The position numbers were made by a program, and so were the translations under genes. Positions 56,369-64,000 of a DNA stretch of 64,000 nucleotides are shown here, one piece after another. Origin of the DNA: Moniliella sp. 'wahieum'. Lineage: Eukaryota > Basidiomycota > Moniliellomycetes > Moniliellales > Moniliellaceae. The first letter of the stretch is position 1; each line of letters begins with the position of its first letter. A model generated the notes under the pieces. That model made no database searches. It was not told the DNA's origin and saw only the letters and a list, made by a program, of their open reading frames with translations. The stretch covers positions 620,001 to 684,000 of the forward strand of contig RSEE01000024.1 of NCBI GenBank assembly GCA_003971905.1, written 5' to 3'.

Positions 56369-57998
56369 ATGGTCCTCACCCGCTCCTTTCTGGTCACTCT
56401 GGGTGCCGTACTGGCCACTGCCGGCTGTGCCCACGCCTTCCGTCCCTTGGCCTTGTCCAATCGGGCATCCATCCAACAGGGTGCATCAGTCTTCGAGCCT
56501 CGCTCCTCGGCTGCGACGGTGAATGCCACTCCGCATCTCACCTACCACACCTGGAAGCAGTACGACACGGCCCAGTACCCCTGGCACACCAACTTGACCA
56601 TGCTCTGGGAAACCCAGTGGCAGACTTACGTACGTATACTAGTGCTAAAATATGTGGTCGTATAGCGCGTATATAACTAACCTCTGATGCCTCTTCGACA
56701 TATAGTCGCAACATGGTGTCTACCCGTTCGACTCTTGGGCTAACGGATCCGACTTTAGCACCATTTTCTCCAAGCTCCTAGCCAATAACGGGTCTGTCTC
56801 GGCCAATGGGTTTGACCAGGACACGTGGGCCCAGCCGTTCCTGGACCAGGGCAATCAGGTCCTTTCCCTTGCTCAGAGCTATGTCCAAGCAGGAAACCTC
56901 ACTGCTGCTTACGCCACATACTTGTACGTCCCATCTATATAGTTCACTCTCTGCTGTTTGAACTATTGCCACACTTTTCTAATATCCCCCCCATGTGCTG
57001 ACCGATTCGCTATAGCCGTGCTGCCACCGTCTTCCGCATTGGCTATTTCCCCTGGGTAGGGCCCAACTCCGAATCGAGCAAGAAGAAACAAGCGTTTCAG
57101 CTGGAAAAGGAAGCGTACGAGTTGGGGGTCAAGTACTACACTCCGACCATTACCTTTGCGAAGGTGGACATTCCCTTCCCTACTGCGCCCGAAGGTGCGT
57201 TCAACACGACAATCCAGGGATACCTACACTCCAACCGTGATTGGACAGCTTCCACCCAAGTCCGGCGCACGGCTCCTGTCCCCCCCGGCCAAGCAAAAGT
57301 TTGTTCTCCTCGTGGGCGGATTGGACCACTACCGTCCCGGGCAATGGGATAATGTACAAGATCTGCTTGGGGCCAACTTTACCACCCTTGTGGTTGACAT
57401 GGGGACCGGGGATGCGGCCATTTCGGGACGCAACACGACGTGGGATGCAGAGGTGTGGAAGACGGTGCTAGACTGGGTCGAGGCCAATGCCGACACGTAT
57501 GCGATTGACACCAACTTCCTGTATGGATGGGGCACCTCGACAGGGTCCTACTATGCGATCAAGCTCTCCCGCTCGGAGCATGCTCGGCTTCAAGGTGTGC
57601 TGAGTCAAGGCCAAGCCGCCCACTTTGCCTTTGAACCCGACTGGCTTGCCAGTGCCGACTATCTGGCCTACCCCACGGACCTGTGGGGACCGTTGGCCAG
57701 CGCATTTGGATACAGCTACGAGACCAAGGAGGACTTTGCTAAAGTGTCGCTCAACTACTCGCTTCTCCATCTCGGGGTACTGGACAACGCTTCCTGCCTC
57801 ACCACAGTGATCAATGGGTTGGATGATGGCGTGTTTCCTATTGACGATGCTTTGCTTACCACCACTCATGCCGCTGGGTCCTATTCCCGCCTCTTCCCGG
57901 GGCAGGGACACATGGGCGAGCCAGCTTCTTCGTCCTGGGTTACTGAGTTTTGGAAAGATGTGCAGACCAACGGCTTCATCTTCCCTGTCCACGTTTGA
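56369..57998 (+). CDS. Secreted alpha/beta hydrolase, AYG1/FrsA-like (DUF1100 type)
   Basis: The ATG at 56369 opens a signal peptide (MVLTRSFLVTLGAVLATAG). Exons are 56369-56629, 56706-56923 and 57016-57998 (introns of 76 and 92 bp). The N-terminal helical part includes FRAATVFRIGYFPW, as in Ayg1-type enzymes. The hydrolase core has FVLLVGGLDHYR, the nucleophile elbow GWGTSTGSYYA and a late GQGHMGEP likely carrying the catalytic His. The frame changes at the 7-C run 57280-57286, healed by changing run length. Ayg1 in Aspergillus trims polyketide chains for melanin, and bacterial relatives cut C-C or ester bonds. Secretion is unusual for Ayg1 itself, so the substrate is unknown. Confidence 0.75.
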
Positions 57999-59044
57999 GT
58001 GGCTCGCTTTTCTTTTTGGACTACCCGATGAAAGGGCTGGGAAACGTTCAAAGCAGATGTGGGTTGGTTGGCTCTCTGCTCTCTCAAGACTGTTTTCATC
58101 ACTTTATGGTTCTCTTTTATGGCGTCTGACGCACCCACTTCTTTCCTATATTCGACTCCCGCTGTCTGTTGGTGATCACATATAGGCACCCGACGCCGAG
58201 GTCACGCGGTCACACTTGTAATATCCACCTGCCTCTCTTTCCGATGCGTTCCTGTGGCCTCGTTTCAAATGCCTGCATAAAGCGCAGGCAGCCAACCAGT
58301 TATATGGACTTGCGTGTGTGTGTTTGTGGATACAGAATAATGCTGAATCAGCACACCTGCATGAAGGAAGCTCCTCGGTAGAGCTAGGTATATGATGGCG
58401 TGGGGACTGCGCGTGCGCTTTCCTCTGTGTGTGTCGGTGAGCAACAAGGACGAAACGAAAAGAGACATGTGAGCTGAGGCGAGAGCCAGCGAAGCTTTGA
58501 CGGTTGACACGTCGTGTCCCCATGGACGCTGCCCTCTCCACTACACCCGCACACGGACCCGCGCAACTGCGCCGCCATCCTCAGTGCACGCGTAGTACCG
58601 GGTCCAAGAGTGCTGACTCCTGATGAAGCTGGGGACGAAGCTGTGAACGTGTGCTGTGTGGGTACCATATGATAACGCTATGGGTATGGCATGTGCAAAG
58701 GGTGCGGGGGCTGGTGCGAAAGATCAAGTGACGAGTCCCAAGGAGAATGGGCATCGAACCCGTGCGGGCAGGACGGGCACGCCACGCGCACCAGGACCAG
58801 AACAGAACAGGGAAAGTGTACCGTGTGCGTTGCGAAACCAATCCCCCGAGGAGGTGGCAACATAAGGAATCGGGGAACAAAACCAAGAGTCCGGATCAGT
58901 CAGAGTTCAGGCTTGCCTCGTGAGCCATACTAGAAGGGTTGGGGAAGGGGAAGATAAAGAAAGTGGCGGTGGGGGGATAGAGGGTCCGATGAGGAGATGG
59001 TCCGATGAGAGATGAGGAGATGGGAAGATGGGGAGCGTGAGAGG
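57999..59044. other. Convergent intergenic region, no gene seen
   Basis: 3' regions of the hydrolase (+) and RRM gene (-). A T-arm-like motif near 58745 does not form a tRNA. Confidence 0.5.
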
Positions 59045-60900
59045 CTAGGTAGCGGTAGGGCTGCTGACAAGGGAATGTGTATGCGTATACGAATGCGGAT
59101 GCGAATGCGAATGCGAATGCGAATGCGGATGGGGATGGGGATGTGAATGTGAATGTGAATGCGACAGAGACAAGTCCATACCTCGCCGTTCCGCCACCGA
59201 TGGCGAGGGGGCAAGGTCGACCTTTGGCGCGGTCACGGGGAGCGGCAGAGGCCGGACACGTGCCACCCGCTGCTCTGGGAGAGAAGGAGGGTGGTGCTGC
59301 ACCTTGGCCAAGGCCGTTCCGCAGACCGACATGCGAGCGATGGCCTGGGTCAGTTCTTCAGTGGTGGTGGACGTGGACGTGGACGTCGTACGCCGGGAGA
59401 GCTCGGTGGGAGAGGCGTCCATCTCGGACCGTGGTTCTGGAGGATCCGTGACGTCCGACTCGGAGGACACTTCGGTAGCCAGCTGCGAACGGGCTGGACG
59501 GACCGGGTGCGAAAACGAAGACGAAAGCGAAAGCGAAAGCCTCCGATCCCGCTCGGCCGGCCCAGGCGTAGCAGGCGCCACGGGCGGGAAACCGTATCCT
59601 TTTCTCTCCACCATCGGACTCACCGCAGGCGAGTTGGTCGACGCACGCCGTTGCCCAAACGCGTACTTGATTTTCCGCGCCTCTCCATCTTCCTCCCCAT
59701 CTGATACCGCTGCCTCGTCCCCATGCACCGTCGGGCCGGACCGCAAGGCATGTTCCTGGCTGGGATCCAAGGGAGAGGGGACAAGGGGGAACGGATAGCC
59801 CTCCAACGAATGAGAAGGGGGGAGGGCATGGTCTGATGCTGGTGCGGGTGCGGGTGCGGGTGCGGGTGCTGAGGGTTCCGCAGGTGGCGCGGACGCTTCT
59901 TTAGGCGGTGGCCGTGCGGATGAGATTCCAGGGCGCGGGCGGGTGGGCAGGCGCAACGTGAGGGAGAGGCGCCAATGATCCCATCTGCCGGCCCCACTGC
60001 GGTGTTGGCGGGGCAGGCCAGTGGGGCGTAGCAGGATCAATGGGGGTAGGAATGCCCATGTGAAAGGGCATCGCGGCCGAACGACCGTGACGCGCGGCAG
60101 GAGGGAGAGGGAAGTGGAGAGGGAAGTGCACGGGCGCGCCGGGGGCGTGGTTGAGGTAGGGATGGAAGGGCCGTGCGCCCGGACTCAGCGGTGTGCCCGG
60201 ACCAAGGCGCGTGAGCAATGGGCTGCCGGTGCTGCCCGGCGAGAAGAGGTGAGGGGGTAAATGGGCATGGGGGGTAGCTTGCGTCGGCTCCATTGGCCAC
60301 GCCATCCCAGGCGTCATGGGCATCGTCATCCGTCCCATCGGTTGGCCGTACGCCGCCAGGTCCCCAAACGAGGCTGGGGGGAGGGCAATCCGGCCTGGCC
60401 GCCCATTGGGGCGGGCGGGGGGGACGTTGCCATTGGCGCTAGGTGGTGGCGAATAGGAGGCTGCGGACGACGTTGCGCCGGTGCCGGGGGCGGGTAAGGC
60501 CACTTCGTCGCTGTCTCCACGCGGCAATTGGGTTGGCGCGTCGGTCTGCGCTGCACCCGACACGCCGGATGCGCCAGAGGAATGTGACAGCGCCGACGCG
60601 GCTGACACAGTCGACAGGGAGCGTTGGTTATGCATAGGTGGGGCTGAGGGACCAAGGGCCGCTACGGCTGGGGCTACCATGATGGCCGGGGAAGCATGTG
60701 CCGAGCCGGTGGAGGATGTCCCATGTGCACTCCCAGGGCGCATGTGCAGCGAGGTGGAGGAAGCCATGGATGGGTTGGAAGACCAACAAGACCGCAAAAG
60801 AGGCGCTTCCAACCATTCGGACCGACCTGATGGAGATTGGTACTCTCTTGTGTGCTGCCCTGGGTACAAGAATGCAGCAGAATCAGTGAGCTGCTGTCGT

Positions 60901-60935
<35 letters not shown>

Positions 60936-62362
60936 TTGTTGTTGCAGAAGGGCATTGCGCTGCAGGGCTTGCTGGACGTATGGGGAGGGCTGTTGTGGGC
61001 GCATGAGCACATATGGAGATGTTGTCACTGGCGCACCATCTGCCAACGCTGTCCCGCCAGCCATACCAGAGGACCCGAGGCCTGGCAACGGCAGACCAGG
61101 GATGCCCCCGGACAAATTGAAGTTGGCGCCAACAAGACCCGGGAGGTTCAAAGCCGAAGCAGCCGCTGCCGCTGTGGGGGCGGCAACTGCACCTTGCGTC
61201 CGACTTGCACTGAACGCACCGGTGTACTGGGCGGGGGCAACGGGGATCGAGCCAGGATCAGGGGTGGCATTGACGGCAAACCGGTCAAAGTGGACCTTGA
61301 GGGTCCGACCATTGAACTCGTAGCTGCAAAAGAGAGGGTCAGTAACCTTTCCGAGCAAGCAGGTTTAATTCGGGGCCGTAGAGAAGAGACATACCCATGA
61401 TACAAACGGACAGCGTGTTGGGCATCTGGGGTAGCAAAAAGAACCGTGCCAAACCCCTTGGATCGGCCGTCGGGACCGACGGCGACGTCGGCGCGTTGGA
61501 CAAGGCCAGCAGCACGAAACAGGTCCTTGAGATCTTGCCATTGCGTGTTAAAAGGGATGTTGCCGACAAAAAGCGTGCGGCCATAGTAGGGTGTCGGCGC
61601 TGCCGTCGCAAGCGAAGCACCGTTGCACAGGGCCATGCTCGTTGTCGACGGAAGACTCGGATCCCCTGGAGGCAATCCGAGGCACCTTTCCCACCCTTCC
61701 CACTGTTCCGCTTCCAACGGCAGTCGCATGGCAGCGTCACAGCTTGCGGAGGAGCCTGAGATAGGATCGGAGTTGAGCAACTGGCCGGACGGTCGATGCT
61801 GACATCAAGCACACGACCTTGCCAGCTGAAGCCGTGGAACATCTCCATCGCATGCGTCGCATCATGATGCGTCGCCAGAGCAGGACACCGAACCATACCC
61901 CTTGGAGCGGTTGTCGGGCGTCAGGGCGACGTCAGCGCGGAGAACGGTGCCGGATCGGCGGAAGAGATCCTTGAGGTCTTGCCACCGCACGCGGTACGGT
62001 AAGTTGCGAACATACAGCTGGGTGCGTGGGTCGAAGCTGCTCAGCGGACCCGACTGCACTCGGCTTCCCTGATGGATGGAAGAGGTGGCAGAGGGGAGGG
62101 GAAGGAATGCGATTGTGGTTGAGACTGGGGTTGGAATGGGTCGGGGTGTCGGGGTGGGGTGGAAAAGGAGGTATAGCCAGGGATTGCCCCATTCACACTA
62201 GGGCTTCCACGTAGGTTCAAGCTTATAGTTGAACTGGGGTTAGGACTGGGATGGCGGGGTGGGGCCGCCAGTTGGCCCATAGGCCGGGCCCAACGACGGA
62301 TAGGAACTTGTGGAGCGTGTCGAGGCGAAGGCGGATGAGGAGGTGGAGCGGGCGCGTTCCAT
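59045..62362 (-). CDS. Two-RRM RNA-binding protein, GBP2/HRB1-like
   Basis: The likely start is the ATG at 62362 (MERARSTSSSAFASTRS). RRM1 (about 62030-61800) has QLYVRNLPYRVRWQDLKDLF, NRSKGYGSV and GRVLDVSIDRP. RRM2 has RTLFVGNIPFNTQWQDLKDLF, GRSKGFGTVLFATPDAQHAV and, after intron 61324-61394, YEFNGRTLKVHFDRF. The WQDLKDLFR blocks are diagnostic of the Gbp2/Hrb1/hnRNP-M group, which binds nuclear mRNA. A long Ala/Pro/Gln-rich tail follows, with polyQ (60895-60945) and a terminal Ser-His/Pro-His repeat tract. Frames need bridging near 62247, 62060, 61895, 61790 and GGG 59931; most are healed by homopolymer additions. Confidence 0.85.
59086..59165 (-). repeat. GAATGC/GGATGC hexamer repeat encoding (Ser-His/Pro-His)n
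   Basis: Tandem hexamers with GAATGC, GGATGC, GGATGG and GAATGT variants. On the minus strand they encode alternating SH and PH near the protein C-terminus. Confidence 0.8.
60895..60948 (-). repeat. CAG/CAA repeat encoding polyglutamine
   Basis: CTG/TTG triplets on the plus strand, read as about 16 consecutive Gln in the RRM protein. Confidence 0.85.
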
Positions 62363-62690
62363 CAGCAGCAGCTGTGGCGAGCAGCACAGCAGCAGCGGCG
62401 GTCGCAGCAGCGGCAGCGGCAGCAGATGGGCCTTCGATTGCATCTTCGAGGCTGGGGTCAGCGGGACACCCGTGCGGGCGGGTTTGTCGTCGGGCAGCAT
62501 GGCCAGGGAGGGTGGAGCGTGGGGGCGAAGACACTAAAGGGACGAGCCGGGCAGCGGAGAGAAGGGCAGGGCAAAAAGACCAGACAAGAGACAAGGCGCA
62601 TCCCACGGCACGGGAGGAGCAGAGGGCAGAGACCGAGGGGGAGCAGCAGAGGCTGGACGGGCCAGACGTAGAGTGAGAGGGGAGCGGCGG

Positions 62691-62719
62691 GGAGTACTGA
62701 GTACTGACTGAGTACTGAC
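62691..62719. repeat. Heptamer array GTAC-TGA (2+1 units)
   Basis: GAGTACTGAGTACTGACTGA then GTACTGA: AGTACT palindromes in period 7 with one break. Confidence 0.75.
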
Positions 62720-63035
62720 GCTGGCAGGAAGAGAACCTGGCAGCGAGTGGCTGGCTGCGGCCGTATGTGGACCAGCTGCGTCCGGGCACCGCAGCACTGT
62801 GCCAGCCGCCGCCGCTGCGACGGACGAGCAGCGTAGCGCGTGACGTCATGGCGGGGGGCGGCGCTGCGCTGGCGCCGTGCCGCCCCCGCGACCGACGACT
62901 GCGGGTCGGGGGTGGCGCGGGGGGGTGGCACTGGCCAGGTGCGGCCCACCTGGTTCTCGCGAGCGAGCACTAAAGAGGGGCAGCCGACGGCGAGCGTAAT
63001 CGGCCCCAGTACGTGGCAGCATATATGTACTCAGA

Positions 63036-63058
63036 CCGAGTACTCAGATCCTGATCTC
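63036..63058. repeat. GTAC-TCA island
   Basis: GTACTCAGACCGAGTACTCAG: two GTAC-TCA units separated by a partial unit. Confidence 0.5.
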
Positions 63059-63306
63059 GGGTCTCTCCTCTCTCCTCTCCCTCGTCGCTCGACTGGCGCA
63101 AAGACTCGCGCAATTGGCGCCCGCCGGCAAGCGCCAATGGCGCATCGGCTCGCACCCGCAAGCCTTTTGCTCTCTGCCTTTCCCCGCGCCACCGCCACCA
63201 CCGCCCTGGGCGTGACACCCCGGCCACCCCCCACCCCCTGCCACTCCACAGAATGCACCGGCAAAGCCACAGCCCTTATTCCTACTGACTGATCGCACCG
63301 TGACAC

Positions 63307-63456
63307 ATGTCCTCAGAAGCCATCCATGCCAACGACGATAGATGGTCATCTTCGCTTGCTCCGCGCGTTGTAGTTGTGTTGAACGTTGGCCGTCGGACCG
63401 TGTCAGCATCCACTGTCGCACTCCCCAAGCGAACCACAATCGTGCCGCAAACCAAG
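63307..63456 (+). CDS. Possible first exon, weakly BTB(T1)-like; gene may run off the window
   Basis: The ATG at 63307 encodes MSSEAIHANDDRWSSSLAP, then VVVVLNVGRRTVSAS, which resembles the first strands of KCTD-type BTB domains (VVLNVGGRRF). A donor-like AAG/GTAATT occurs at 63457. No convincing downstream exon was found before the window end. The call rests on one short motif. Confidence 0.3.
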
Positions 63457-64000
63457 GTAATTGTATCCTGTGCAAATCCATTTGACACATGTGCATTCCT
63501 CACTGCATTCATTCAATCGGGGGTATCGCCTCTCCCCCCGTTTTCGCGTGTTGTGGCCTCCGCCGCGTCGGCTCTCCTAGGCTCATCTGTTTGCATTCCA
63601 AGCCCAATGTTCTGGCTCCGGCTCTCGTTCCCTCAAGTTGCTTTCGAGCCTCGCCTCTTTTTTCTAGAGTCAGTTGCTCCCTTGGCGGACCATGCGCTCC
63701 ATTTGGCCAGGGGCGCGCCCCACTAGCCCACCTGTGCATCTGGGTCGCACGCGCGAAGCGTGTCGCGTGAACCAGGCCCGAGAGGAGGTAGCTACGTCGA
63801 GCCACCAGCAGAACGGGAACCAGGTGGGGGACGACCAGCGCTGTCGTCACAGTCATTGGTGGATGCCTACTAGTATGGCCCAGCCGCATCCCAGCCTCGA
63901 CGCAGCTACTCGGTTGTCCAACCGACTGCGACTGCCGACTGATGCTGTGATGCAAGATGCAAGAGGAGGTCTTAGTCCAACGTCAGTCGGGGGGGTTGGG
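63457..64000. other. Right edge, no supported gene
   Basis: Possible intron and further exons of the 63307 gene; frames are open but without motifs. Confidence 0.3.

Larger units (their letters stand above)
62363..63306. other. Divergent intergenic region
   Basis: Promoter of the GBP2-like gene and upstream of the 63307 start. Contains a GTAC-TGA array (62691) and a degenerate one at 63036. A minus-strand 208-codon frame here is Ala/Ser-rich without motifs. Confidence 0.45.

Noticed and set aside
58735-58765. GGGTTCGATGCCC on the minus strand, resembling a tRNA T arm
   Set aside because: The T stem has a mismatch, and neither an acceptor partner nor an anticodon arm is found upstream.
62223-62849. 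208-codon minus-strand frame upstream of the RRM gene
   Set aside because: Ala/Ser low complexity, overlaps the more plausible N-terminus of the RRM protein in another frame.

Overview
The window is nuclear DNA of a dikaryan fungus, most likely a basidiomycete (inference). Introns are short (about 48-196 bp, GT..AG). Several families are fungal or mainly fungal: a HAL/NPR-type kinase, a Zn2Cys6 factor, a KRE9/KNH-domain secreted protein, a GPI-type chitin deacetylase, and a PIN3/LSB-type SH3 protein. There are no operons. About 16 genes are recognisable and most of the rest is intergenic.

Layout. 1-1554: 3' part of an RMD1/DUF155 membrane protein (+). 2230-5250: a decayed, rearranged, inverted copy of the 14.6-17.9 kb locus. 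5578-6103: small secreted KRE9/KNH-like protein (-). 6669-10647: NEO1-type P4-ATPase (-). 11386-12803: PEX12 (-). 13269-14417: monoglyceride lipase-like hydrolase (-). 14851-17344: F-box/beta-propeller-like gene (+) with one in-frame stop. 17695-19474: NDR/LATS kinase of the CBK1 group (+). 20290-22071: PTC1-like PP2C (+). 23407-24445: APQ12-like membrane protein (-). 24858-26319: eEF1B-gamma (+). 27309-28364: SH3 protein (+). 29116-30918: Zn2Cys6 factor (-). 30.9-41.9 kb: gene-poor, with relic repeats and one two-knuckle CCHC ORF. 41924-44180: HAL-type kinase (-). 45116-46665: chitin deacetylase (-). 49127-49221: intron-containing tRNA-Gly(GCC) (+). 49751-50739: bZIP factor, Hac1/XBP1-like (-). 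50.8-56.3 kb: second gene-poor, repeat-rich block. 56369-57998: secreted AYG1/FrsA-like hydrolase (+). 59045-62362: GBP2-like RRM protein (-). 63307 onward: start of a possible gene.

Together the genes look like ordinary house-keeping and cell-surface functions: lipid flipping, peroxisome import, lipolysis, NDR and HAL signalling with a PP2C, translation elongation, chitin and glucan wall remodelling, and mRNA binding. They do not form a pathway cluster.

Three things stand out. (1) Many short intergenic islands are tandem heptamers built as a self-complementary tetramer plus TCA/TGA (sometimes TTA/TAA), with a different tetramer at each site. (2) The F-box locus and the kinase 5' end are copied at 2.2-5.3 kb in circularly permuted order. 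(3) Conserved genes carry repeated small frame breaks, most of which are healed by adding bases to a homopolymer; this suggests systematic homopolymer under-calling rather than pseudogenes. Functional calls come from reading translated frames and remembered family motifs; no database search was possible.
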